Below, one piece after another: positions 26,038 through 34,803 of a DNA stretch of 64,000 nt. The notes under the pieces were generated by a model. It worked only from the letters and a program-made list of their open reading frames with translations, had not been told where the DNA came from and searched no databases. Origin of the DNA: Candidatus Riflebacteria bacterium HGW-Riflebacteria-1 (GTDB lineage Bacteria > Muiribacteriota > Ozemobacteria > Ozemobacterales > Ozemobacteraceae); the NCBI GenBank assembly GCA_002839445.1, contig PGYB01000013.1, forward strand, positions 1 through 64,000. Direction: 5' to 3'. How positions within the stretch are numbered: position 1 is the stretch's first letter; every line of letters starts with the position of its first letter. A program made the position numbers and the translations under genes.

Positions 26038-26319
26038 ATGAATAAAGCTGATCTCGTAAAAGTTATCGCCCACAAGGCTACCCTCAACCAGGCAACTGCT
26101 CAGAAAGCTCTCGAATCAATGCTCGAAACTTTCAAAGACAGTCTCAAAAAAGGCGACAAAATCCAGCTTATCGGTTTTGGTTCTTTTGAAGTTGCCAAGC
26201 GCGCAGCCCGCAAAGGCGTTAACCCCCAGACCAAAAAAGCTATCAGCATCCCAGCTAAAAAAGTTGTTAAATTCAAACCCGGCAAAGATCTCAAAGACCT
26301 TATCGCCAAAGGCAAGTAA
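26038..26319 (+). CDS. hup: HU-family DNA-binding protein
   Basis: This 93-residue HU/IHF-family nucleoid protein binds and bends DNA as a dimer. It has the expected start MNKADLVKVIAHKA, the dimer core, the signature GFGSFEVAKRAARKGVNP (about 46-63), the beta-arm with its tip Pro, and the C-terminal helix FKPGKDLKDLI. The ATG at 26038 is chosen (AAGGAG eight bases upstream) over an in-frame TTG at 26029. It has its own strong promoter and terminator, so it is monocistronic. Confidence 0.97.
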   Translation: MNKADLVKVIAHKATLNQATAQKALESMLETFKDSLKKGDKIQLIGFGSFEVAKRAARKGVNPQTKKAISIPAKKVVKFKPGKDLKDLIAKGK

Positions 26320-26332
26320 TTAACAAGTAAAG

Positions 26333-26361
26333 AAACCTGCCCCTCGGGCAGGTTTTTTTTT
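26333..26361 (+). terminator. Intrinsic terminator of the HU gene
   Basis: AAACCTGCCC, loop CTC, GGGCAGGTTT followed by a run of T. A ten-base-pair stem 14 nt after the stop; a textbook rho-independent terminator. Confidence 0.95.
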
Positions 26362-26538
26362 GTCTCGACAACAGTGTGTTGGGATTTTTTTCACAAACCA
26401 TTTTACAAACCATTTCGCGAGCTATTAGCAAACTAATAGCAAACTATTTAAGAGTCCCTTTTACAAGCTTGTTGCAAAGGCAAAGTATTTTTCTTCAGTT
26501 CTTGGGCGGCGATGACGATTTGATATTGAGGGTGAGCT

Positions 26539-29500
26539 GTGGTAACATGCCAACGCTCACCAATTCTCATCTATCTAAGCTTATTCGGGCCAACGGCCTG
26601 CCTTATATTGAAAAAAAAGATCCGAAAAATTTTCTATTCAGGCGCAATACTTGCGCTGCTGCTTGCTGGCGCACTATATTACGCCTGGCAACACACTTAT
26701 GACCTTCCTGAATCGACTATTGCCCGCATCAGGGATTACACAAAGAACTTTCACAATATAGATTTTACTGCCGAGGCGCTTCAGCTCAATCTGCCGCAAC
26801 ACCAGATCGTCGCGCGCGGCCTGAAAATAGAACTTCCCGGCGAAAAGTCTTTCGCAGTCGCCGATGATGTTAAAGTCTTTCTCGCATCTGGCACAGGTCC
26901 GCTCGATCTTTATTACAACCAGATCGCCATCGAACGCATCGAAATCAATGGTTTGAGCATCGACTTTACCGCGCCTTTTCCCGCCCGCGACAAACGCGAG
27001 AGCGCGCTGCCAGATATTCCTGCCTCGCAGATTCTTATTAATGGCCTTAAGATAAATACTTCGGTAACCGCTCTCAATGTGCCTGACATGCGTATCGCCT
27101 ATGCGCGCAGCGACAGGGCAGCCAGTGTTGACCTGAGCTTTGCCAGCGGTCCGCTGGGTGGAATGGGCAAGCTGACCGGCCTGCTTGATCTTGGCAGCGG
27201 CGATGCCAACCTGAGATTCAGCTGGCAACAGAAAGACTTTTCAGGGTTTCTGCCGCTTATCTATCTGTGGCATCTTTATGGCCTGAACATCGTATCTGGT
27301 AATGCTGAGATCGATCTCAGCTGGCAGGGTAACCTCTTTGCGCGCATCAATAACCCGCGCGACAATCTCGCCAGATTGTTTAATAAAGAGCTTGACGGCC
27401 GAGTCGCGGTCAATGCGTGTCAGTTTATTCTCGGCAAAACCAAAGCTACGCTCGATCTTTCGGCAGCGCGAACCGCCAGTTCGCCATGGAATCTCAGTGT
27501 ACGCGCCGATGACGGCAGCGGAACCCTTAGCCTCGACGCCGAATACAAAGGCCGCGAAGACAGTCTCACCGACTTTGTCGCCAACCTGTCAGGGCAGCGC
27601 GTTGTTTTACCAGAAGCTGTTCTGGCGATGCTCGGTGTTACCCTCAAGAATACCGTTGTCGGGCCAGCTGATTTTTCCGGCGATTTTTCCGGCGATATTG
27701 CCAGGATAAGCGGATCTGGACACGCCGCGATAAAGGACTGGAAATACCAGGACAAAAACATCAGGCATGCCACTGTTAACTGGCGTCTGAACGAAGATTT
27801 AAGGTTTTTTGTCGAGGGCGATCTTAACACCGAAATTGGCAATCTGCAGGCAAGTGCTTCTATATTCCTTGGCGGTGCTAAGAAGAGCCAGGGCGAGATT
27901 ACCGGCGATCTCGACCAGGTTGTCCTGCAGTCGTTGAGCCCTTTCATCGAAAGTCCGGTCGCAGGCCGTTGTTCGGGGCCGTTCAAGATCTCCTTTGACC
28001 TGACTGATCCCGAAAAAACTTCCTATGATCTGAATCTGATCATGCACGAAGGGAAGTTCTACAGCTTTGAGCCAGAAGAGCTTACTGTCAGAATATTTGG
28101 CACTGGTGCCGCCTGGAACCTCTCTAATCCGCACGCAGTTTTCGCCAATGGTGGAGACATCAAGGTCGAAGGCCTCATCAACGCGTCAAACATTGCTGCA
28201 AAAGTAGATGTTAAAAATGTTGATCTGCAAACCTTTGAGATATCGCCAAAGATTGCTTCAGGCTGCGCTTTTTTACAGGCAGAAGTTAACGGCTCACTGC
28301 AGACTCCAGAAGTGCGTGGTCAACTGTGGGGGCAAAATGTCGACATCATGCAGATCAGCTGCAATGCCGTTCGGGCACAGCTCCTCTTCAAGGATAGCCT
28401 GCTTACCCTGGCGCCACTTGTACTGAGTTTGCCAGATGATTCTACGCTCGACGGTTATCTGAACCTGAGCCTGCTCGATGGCAAACTCAAAGGATTCAAA
28501 CTGAACTTTCAGAAATTTGATGTGTCACAGCTGCGCGGGCTATTGCCAGACAGTGTTGAAGATGCCGAACTGAGCGGTGTGATCGCCGGAACAGTCTCTT
28601 ATGACGGAACAAGAGGCCCTGATTACTGGGATTTCGTCGTTGATGGCCGTCGCCTGCATTTTGACGGCAATGATATCGAAAGCCTTTACTATGAAGGCAG
28701 CATTTTCGGCAAACAGAGCGAGATTCGCAGTCTATTTGTCAGAGCTCTTGGCGGAACCTTGTCGGTTTCAGGACAGGTGAGTGGCAGTGAGCGCTTTTCT
28801 GGAACCCTTGAAGGCGACTCTCTCAGATTCGCTAACATTCCGGCGATGCGAAAGTTTTTGCCGGACTTGAAGGGTGATCTAAGCTTTCAGGGCGATGTCG
28901 AGTGGTCTGCCGAAAAAAAAGTCGGCAATTTTACCATGTTTGCACGCGACCTTAAAACTTCTGAGCGAGATCTTGGCAATTTTGGCGGCGAGGTCGTCAT
29001 TGACGATGCTGGTTTGCGTGTGAACAGCGGCGAATTCGACAAACTCGGCATCAGCATCGATGGTGAAATCGACTGGGCCGGAAAACGGCCCTATAAGGCT
29101 GAACTGCTGCTTGACAACGTTGACTTTTCTTTTGTTCCGGAGTCGCATGGCATAAAGACCTTTGACTATGGCGGACTCCTGGTTTCAGGGGCCTGCAGCC
29201 TGCAGGGCGATCTGCAGACCGGATTGCCTGACGCGGTCAACATGCAGCTCGAATCAATACGCATTCAAAAAGAGAACGATATCATCGTGTCAAATCGCCC
29301 GATGCAGATTGTCTATCAGAATGGCGGCATCGAAATTCGTTCGCTTGAGCTGAAATACCGTCTCGGTATTCTTGGCGTCGAAGGCGTTGTCGTGCCGGGC
29401 AAGTCGCTCGCACTTATGGTTAATGGCAAAGATTTTTCAATCAAGGCTCTTGGTCGGCTTTTTGATCTGCCAAACTGGAACTACGAAGGCAATCTTTCAC

Positions 29501-30981
29501 TGAGTGCCCGTCTGTTTGGCGATCTGCATGATCTCAAGCTCAAGGCTGATGCCGGCATCAGCGAACTTGTCATTGCCGGGCGCAGTATTCCAGAAGTCAG
29601 GGGCCGCGTCGAAGGCGACAAGTCGCGAATTATTGTTGAAGATGCCCATATCACACTTCCGAACAGCTCTTTTAATCTTAAAGGAAACATCGACCTCGCA
29701 GAGGGCTACAAGCCGATCAACATAAACATGCATCTTTCGGTGCCGCATGGTCCTCTTACTGATCTCGTCGACTACCTGCCCGAGGTCTTTCGCGAGGCAA
29801 GCGGTACGATCGTTGCTGACTTGAACCTGACCGGCCGGCCAACGAACCCGCAGATTGCCGGCGACCTGCATTTGAAGGCTGATACTCTCGCATTCAGCAA
29901 CATGCGTAAGCCTCTTACCAAGGTCGATTTCGCTCTGTCGACCCAGGACATGGTCATTAACATTGACACTCTTGAGGCGCATCTTGGCCGTGGCAAGCTT
30001 TCTGGCCGGGGCCAGGTAGACTTTCGCAACAGTCTGGGTTCGGTTTCGGCACACCTGAGTGGTGAAAAACTCGATCTTTCGTTTATGAATCTTGAAGTTA
30101 ATGGTGCCAGTGCCAGCATTGACATTGGTGGTGATCTGTACAATCCAATTATCACCGGCAAAGTTCTTGTGCCGCGCGGCAAGTTTAATCTGTCTACAGA
30201 AATTTTTACACGCCGACGCAAGCTTGATCTGTTTTTCGACTCGCTGGCATACCGTTTCGATATCGAAGTGCCAAGAAACTTCTGGGTGCGCAGCTCGTTT
30301 CTTAATGCCGAAATGCGCGGCAAGTTCTCTATTTCTGGTGACCTCGACGACGTCAAAATCGATGGTGGCGTCAGTTGCGTTCAGGGCAACCTGTTTTTTC
30401 AGCAGCGCCGTTTCCGCATCGATACTGGCGAAATTAAGTTTGGTGGGGTAGAAAACAGTTTCGACCCGCATATTTACGTTAAATCTGAGGGGCAGATCCA
30501 GAGCACCAAAATCTTTTTGACGCTGCAGGGAAGGGTTTCGTCGTTTACCCCGCGCATTTATTCGAGTCCGCCAATGTCAGAAAGCGATCTGCTGGCGATG
30601 CTTGCTCTCGGCCGCGACATGTCGGCGGTGACGCATGGCGACAGCAAAGAGCTCTTTGAAACTGAAATTCTTGAAGGTCTCAAAAATTCTTACCTTTCTG
30701 CACTGATTGGTAATACCATATCATCAGCTCTTAATCTTGATGAGCTGTTTTTGAGTTCGCTTTTTGACCGTTCGTCAGGCAAGACGAAGTCTTTTATCAG
30801 GGTGGGTAAATACATTGGCAACAACATATTCATGGCCTACGAAGGAACCATGGATCAGGCAGAAGAGGAGACCTATATCTTCGAATATCGGCTGCCCAAA
30901 GGATTTGTCGTCAACATCGAGTTTAAGGAACCCGTGCGCGAACAGCGTATAAATGTGCGCTACGACTGGAAGTTCTGGTAG
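26539..30981 (+). CDS. tamB: TamB/AsmA-like inter-membrane transport protein
   Basis: The 1480-residue product has one N-terminal membrane anchor (about 30-48, FYSGAILALLLAGALYYAW) followed by more than 1400 residues of repetitive beta structure, ending in a DUF490/TamB C-terminal domain (about 1100-1480). The terminal residues are aromatic (VRYDWKFW). TamB-family proteins span the periplasm as hydrophobic-groove beta solenoids and move phospholipids or help outer-membrane protein assembly. It is longer than E. coli TamB (about 1260). GTG at 26539 has a GAGGG ribosome site; a TTG at 26608 would also keep the anchor. No TamA/BamA gene is adjacent. The next gene follows after 12 bases. Confidence 0.88.
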   Translation: MVTCQRSPILIYLSLFGPTACLILKKKIRKIFYSGAILALLLAGALYYAWQHTYDLPESTIARIRDYTKNFHNIDFTAEALQLNLPQHQIVARGLKIELPGEKSFAVADDVKVFLASGTGPLDLYYNQIAIERIEINGLSIDFTAPFPARDKRESALPDIPASQILINGLKINTSVTALNVPDMRIAYARSDRAASVDLSFASGPLGGMGKLTGLLDLGSGDANLRFSWQQKDFSGFLPLIYLWHLYGLNIVSGNAEIDLSWQGNLFARINNPRDNLARLFNKELDGRVAVNACQFILGKTKATLDLSAARTASSPWNLSVRADDGSGTLSLDAEYKGREDSLTDFVANLSGQRVVLPEAVLAMLGVTLKNTVVGPADFSGDFSGDIARISGSGHAAIKDWKYQDKNIRHATVNWRLNEDLRFFVEGDLNTEIGNLQASASIFLGGAKKSQGEITGDLDQVVLQSLSPFIESPVAGRCSGPFKISFDLTDPEKTSYDLNLIMHEGKFYSFEPEELTVRIFGTGAAWNLSNPHAVFANGGDIKVEGLINASNIAAKVDVKNVDLQTFEISPKIASGCAFLQAEVNGSLQTPEVRGQLWGQNVDIMQISCNAVRAQLLFKDSLLTLAPLVLSLPDDSTLDGYLNLSLLDGKLKGFKLNFQKFDVSQLRGLLPDSVEDAELSGVIAGTVSYDGTRGPDYWDFVVDGRRLHFDGNDIESLYYEGSIFGKQSEIRSLFVRALGGTLSVSGQVSGSERFSGTLEGDSLRFANIPAMRKFLPDLKGDLSFQGDVEWSAEKKVGNFTMFARDLKTSERDLGNFGGEVVIDDAGLRVNSGEFDKLGISIDGEIDWAGKRPYKAELLLDNVDFSFVPESHGIKTFDYGGLLVSGACSLQGDLQTGLPDAVNMQLESIRIQKENDIIVSNRPMQIVYQNGGIEIRSLELKYRLGILGVEGVVVPGKSLALMVNGKDFSIKALGRLFDLPNWNYEGNLSLSARLFGDLHDLKLKADAGISELVIAGRSIPEVRGRVEGDKSRIIVEDAHITLPNSSFNLKGNIDLAEGYKPININMHLSVPHGPLTDLVDYLPEVFREASGTIVADLNLTGRPTNPQIAGDLHLKADTLAFSNMRKPLTKVDFALSTQDMVINIDTLEAHLGRGKLSGRGQVDFRNSLGSVSAHLSGEKLDLSFMNLEVNGASASIDIGGDLYNPIITGKVLVPRGKFNLSTEIFTRRRKLDLFFDSLAYRFDIEVPRNFWVRSSFLNAEMRGKFSISGDLDDVKIDGGVSCVQGNLFFQQRRFRIDTGEIKFGGVENSFDPHIYVKSEGQIQSTKIFLTLQGRVSSFTPRIYSSPPMSESDLLAMLALGRDMSAVTHGDSKELFETEILEGLKNSYLSALIGNTISSALNLDELFLSSLFDRSSGKTKSFIRVGKYIGNNIFMAYEGTMDQAEEETYIFEYRLPKGFVVNIEFKEPVREQRINVRYDWKFW

Positions 30982-30993
30982 AGAGAATCTGTA

Positions 30994-33789
30994 ATGTTAC
31001 TGGCTAGACTGGAATCGATGCTGAATATCAGACCGGGCGAATGGCGCGAAACCGGGTTCTTCTGGTTTTTCACGTTTATGTGCTGGTTTTCGCTTGCTCT
31101 TGGCGATTCAATTTCGGACACGCTTTTTATCAAGCGGGCCGGGGTAGAGAATTTGCCGCTGATGTTCATTTTCTGCTCGCTGGCTGCTATTCCGGTCAGT
31201 CTTTTGCTGGCTGTGCTGCAGGGACGGGTGGCAAAGCGCAAGTTAACGGCCGGCGCAGGTCTGGCCTCGGCGGTTGCCGTGTTCGCCGCGGTACATTATA
31301 TCAGCAACAGTGACAGCGGCTCGGTTGTTGGCTGTTATGTTCTGTATTTTGTAACCAACCTGCTGGTATTTGTTGTACCGGTAATTTTGTCGGTTCTGCT
31401 CGGTACACAGTTTAACGCGCTCAAGGCAAAACGACTGGTGCCTATTGTTTTTACCGGTGTCATTGCCGGTCGCGTCGTTGCCGGTGGCACGCTGAGTTAT
31501 CTGGCGCTGCGTTATCCCGTGCCTTCAATTCTGTGGTTCTGGGCGGTAATGCATGCTCTGGCCTTTGTTTTCTTTTTTATCGGCAGCAGCAGCTATGTTA
31601 AGCCACAGATTCAGAGCTTTTTTCAGCGTCCCGGCGAGCAGAAGCAGACCAGATTTTTTGACCGCCTGCGCAATTTTGTCAGAACCCTGACTGAATCGCA
31701 GCTGGTCTTGTTTCTGGTAATTTCTGCAGTTATGGCCAATTTTTCGTTCTATTTTGCCGAGTTTCAGAGCGCTTCGATTTTGAACGCGCATTTTGCCAGT
31801 GAGAATGATCTGGCGTTGTTCTACGGCTGGTTCACCATTGGCGCGAGCCTGCTTGCCTTTTTGTTTCAAGCCTTCATTACCGGCGGTCTGATTCATCGCC
31901 TCGGCATAAGCAATACCAACGTTATCTATCCGATTCTTGCCTTGACCGCATTTCTCGGCACAACATTTTCTTACACGCTCGTGCCGGGCGTCTGGCTCAA
32001 GTTCGTGCAGATCGGGCTGTTAACCGCCCTTTTCCAGCCGGTAAGCAATCTCTTTTACAATGCGCTGCCACCGCGCGAAAAAGCCCGCATTATCACGGTC
32101 AGCGAAGGCGTCGTGCAGCCGCTGGGAACTGTAGTAACCGGCCTGCTGCTGTATCATGCCGGCACCAGCACCGATTTGATCCGGTTTTTCCCACTGGCAG
32201 CCGCTGCCGTGTGGATTGCGGTAACAGTTCTCATGCGCAAACCTTATCGCGACAGTCTGCTTAAGCTGCTGCGCAGCTCAAGTCTTGATTTTTTCAACAA
32301 GGGCGACCTGCAGAAGCTTAATCTTGACCGCAACACCTTTAATCTCATGCTGGGGCACCTTGACAGCGCCGACGAAGAAGCTTCGGTGCTGATTGTGCAG
32401 CTTATTGTCAGCAACTGCGATCGCGGTAGCCGCGAGCAGATGATGCGCAAACTCAGCGGCTTCAGCGAAGAAAGAAAAGAGGAACTGCTCAGGCAGGTTG
32501 TTTTGCCGGTCGACCACTTTACTGCCGAGTTTTTGTTTGCCTGTCTTGACAGCAGCAATCTCGAGCTGCAGTATCAGGCGCTCAAAGCCATCAGCATTTT
32601 CCCATCGTCGCCGCGGTTGCGACAACGTGTGACCACTTTCATCGCCAGTGATTCAGAACGTCTGCGCTGTATCGCGTCGGCGATTCTCGTTCGTATCGGC
32701 GATCTTGACCAGATGATGCGTTCACTCGAAATCATTCAGGGTTTTATCTCGACCAGCGACCATGCCAGCATACTCAAAGGTATTGAGATCATCGGCTACA
32801 CCGGCGATGAGCGTTTCTGGGTTAATCTGCGCCCGTTTTTTGCATCGGCTGATGTTAAGATCAGACTGGCAGCTGCGCAGGCCTTTGAAAAGATTCTCAG
32901 CAACGGCGAGACTGATGAACATTATGAAATCATCGGCCGCTTGATTAAAGATGATCTGCGCGAAATTAGGTATCTCGCTCTGAAAATGCTGGCGCGCCTG
33001 ACCGAGCCAAAATGGTTCTATCACGTGATCGAAGGGCTCTCAGATTCGAGTCCGCGCAACCGCAAGTATGCCGAAGAAATTCTTATTGCCCATTACAATG
33101 ACAAGTTCAGCGATCTCATCATGGTTCTCGAAAGTAGCGAAGCGACCCTCTACGCCAAAGCCGCTGTTGGCGGTATTCTTGCCGCGTCGCAGGACGGCAG
33201 CGTGCGCGATTACCTGCATCAGTTTGGCAAGAGGGTTATTCAGCAGCTCTACGAGTACAAGCTCGAAGAATACGTTATCACCCGCGACACTGCTTCAGAG
33301 AGCTCAGTTTATCTGCGCATGCTGCTGCGCGAGCGCGCCTGGTCGCTGACCCGACTTATCGTTTGTCTGATTGCCCCCGAGCAGAACCGCGAGGCGCGCG
33401 ACCTCTTTAAAAGCCTTTACTCAAGCAACGACGAGCTGGTGAGCAATGCCGTCGAAGTGCTGCAGAACATGGGCGAGCGCCAGCTGGTTTATCATATCAT
33501 CCCGGTGCTCGAAAACATTTCTCTCGATAATGTTGTATCATACGCCATGAAGGCTTTTTCCATGCGCGAAAAAGACCTGCGCATAATTCTCGGCAAATAC
33601 CTCAATTCATCAGACTCAGAACTTAAAGAAGCCGCGATACATACCGTGTGTATGTCAGAAATCCGCGATCTGATACCGGTGCTGAAAAAAATCGAAGCAG
33701 ACACCTCTGCTTCCGCTTCTGTGCTTTCTACCTGCAGATGGGCCACCGAAAGCCTCAAGGCTAGAGGTATTACCATGCAATATCAATGA
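30994..33789 (+). CDS. MFS/nucleotide-translocase-like transporter with HEAT-repeat domain
   Basis: The 931-residue product has two halves. Residues about 20-415 hold about twelve membrane segments in an MFS fold. The opening (RETGFFWFFTFMCWF, then SDTLFIKRAGVENLPLMFI) is like the ADP/ATP translocase-related MFS group in which DxLFLxRxGxxxLP is recurrent. Residues about 430-925 are soluble HEAT-type helical repeats (ELQYQALKAISIF, DVKIRLAAAQAFEKIL, EIRYLALKMLARL). Related proteins in other bacteria carry HEAT repeats and a cyclic-nucleotide-binding domain in one chain; here that domain is in the next gene. The substrate is unknown. It is in an operon with tamB. Confidence 0.82.
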   Translation: MLLARLESMLNIRPGEWRETGFFWFFTFMCWFSLALGDSISDTLFIKRAGVENLPLMFIFCSLAAIPVSLLLAVLQGRVAKRKLTAGAGLASAVAVFAAVHYISNSDSGSVVGCYVLYFVTNLLVFVVPVILSVLLGTQFNALKAKRLVPIVFTGVIAGRVVAGGTLSYLALRYPVPSILWFWAVMHALAFVFFFIGSSSYVKPQIQSFFQRPGEQKQTRFFDRLRNFVRTLTESQLVLFLVISAVMANFSFYFAEFQSASILNAHFASENDLALFYGWFTIGASLLAFLFQAFITGGLIHRLGISNTNVIYPILALTAFLGTTFSYTLVPGVWLKFVQIGLLTALFQPVSNLFYNALPPREKARIITVSEGVVQPLGTVVTGLLLYHAGTSTDLIRFFPLAAAAVWIAVTVLMRKPYRDSLLKLLRSSSLDFFNKGDLQKLNLDRNTFNLMLGHLDSADEEASVLIVQLIVSNCDRGSREQMMRKLSGFSEERKEELLRQVVLPVDHFTAEFLFACLDSSNLELQYQALKAISIFPSSPRLRQRVTTFIASDSERLRCIASAILVRIGDLDQMMRSLEIIQGFISTSDHASILKGIEIIGYTGDERFWVNLRPFFASADVKIRLAAAQAFEKILSNGETDEHYEIIGRLIKDDLREIRYLALKMLARLTEPKWFYHVIEGLSDSSPRNRKYAEEILIAHYNDKFSDLIMVLESSEATLYAKAAVGGILAASQDGSVRDYLHQFGKRVIQQLYEYKLEEYVITRDTASESSVYLRMLLRERAWSLTRLIVCLIAPEQNREARDLFKSLYSSNDELVSNAVEVLQNMGERQLVYHIIPVLENISLDNVVSYAMKAFSMREKDLRIILGKYLNSSDSELKEAAIHTVCMSEIRDLIPVLKKIEADTSASASVLSTCRWATESLKARGITMQYQ

Positions 33790-33799
33790 GTGAGCGACT

Positions 33800-34699
33800 A
33801 TGATTATTATTGAACGAATTCTGTTTCTCAAGCGCATATCGATCTTTTCGAGCCTGTCGAGCTACGAGCTGCGCAAGATTGCCGAGGTTGTCACCGAAGA
33901 AGAGGCTGAATCAGGCGAAATACTCTTCTGGGAAGGCGACTTTGGCGACTGCATGTATCTCGTTGTCGACGGCAAAATCTCGATTTTTACCGGAAAACAG
34001 CCGGCAATAAAAGTGCTCGCCAGTTTTGACAAGGGCGCTTTTTTCGGGGAAATGGGCCTCTATGACGACAAACCGCGCGCAGCCTCGGCAATGGCTGACG
34101 CACATTCGCGTCTGCTCGTGCTGCGCAAGGGCGAGTTCTGTGATCTGATCAGTGAGTTTCCGATGGTCGCGCTCGGTATCATGAAAGAATTAAACAACCG
34201 CATCAGAGCGACCAACCAGAAGCTTAACCTTATCGAAAGCAATCTCGTCGACAATTCAAGCCGCCTCTACTCGCGCGACTATTTTGTCGACTGCATGAAA
34301 AATCTCATCAACCGGGCAAGAAACGAGAAAACTCTCGTTGGATTTTTGTTGATCAGACTTAAAAAGCTGCATCTTCAAGAAGACGCCGATGCCGGCGAAT
34401 CGGTCGATAAGTTCAGAACCGAACTGATTCGTGAACTTGGCGTTCGACTGACCGTGTATATGCGCGACAGTGACATGCTGTGCCGGTTTGATGACAACAG
34501 TATCCTGATCATGGTGCCTGATTTCAACTCGCGCAGCACGTTGCAGTTTCAGGCGCGTATCACTGATGATATCAACCGCGTGCTGATCGATTTTGAATCA
34601 ACCAGAAAACTTTATTCTGATGTCGAGTTCAAGACACAAACTTTTCCGGAAGACGCCGATTCAACCGAAGCCATTATCAGAAATCTTGAGGCAGTGTAA
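33800..34699 (+). CDS. Cyclic-nucleotide-binding protein with degenerate GGDEF domain
   Basis: The 299-residue product has a cNMP-binding beta-roll at about 5-130. Its phosphate-binding cassette FGEMGLYDDKPRAASA (82-97) keeps the Glu (84) and Arg (93) that contact the cyclic nucleotide. A helix (about 130-155) leads to a GGDEF-like fold (about 155-299), starting with SRLYSRDYFVDCM. At the signature position it reads RFDDNSILI (229-237) instead of R-Y-G-G-D-E-F, so cyclase activity is not expected. It lacks the usual CRP helix-turn-helix. It lies ten bases after the transporter and probably regulates it. Confidence 0.82.
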   Translation: MIIIERILFLKRISIFSSLSSYELRKIAEVVTEEEAESGEILFWEGDFGDCMYLVVDGKISIFTGKQPAIKVLASFDKGAFFGEMGLYDDKPRAASAMADAHSRLLVLRKGEFCDLISEFPMVALGIMKELNNRIRATNQKLNLIESNLVDNSSRLYSRDYFVDCMKNLINRARNEKTLVGFLLIRLKKLHLQEDADAGESVDKFRTELIRELGVRLTVYMRDSDMLCRFDDNSILIMVPDFNSRSTLQFQARITDDINRVLIDFESTRKLYSDVEFKTQTFPEDADSTEAIIRNLEAV

Positions 34700-34742
34700 A
34701 ATCTCGGTGCATTCTGCTGCCTTCGCGGATCTGAGTCGGTGC

Positions 34743-34771
34743 TTGAATTTCTGGCGCGAGACGACTATAAT
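34743..34771 (+). promoter_or_regulatory. Sigma-70 promoter of the GlyS-like gene
   Basis: TTGAAT (34743-34748), a 17-nt spacer and consensus TATAAT (34766-34771). The predicted transcript start (about 34778) lies after an in-frame GTG at 34774 and before the TTG at 34804, which supports the latter as translation start. Confidence 0.75.
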
Positions 34772-34803
34772 TCGTGCCTGCATTATCTATAGCGGAGATC
34801 AAT

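Noticed and set aside
26376..26702. 108-residue open frame before tamB
   Set aside because: It overlaps the tamB start in another frame and reads through short A/T-rich direct repeats (ACAAACCATTT, AGCAAACTA). Composition is not protein-like.
29497..30471. 324-residue open frame on the minus strand inside tamB
   Set aside because: It is antisense to the conserved TamB C-terminal domain. There is no plausible ribosome site or domain.
34774..34803. Upstream GTG start for the GlyS-like gene
   Set aside because: It lies before the expected transcript start of the TATAAT promoter at 34766-34771. The TTG at 34804 has GGAG at the right distance and aligns with the GlyS N-terminus.
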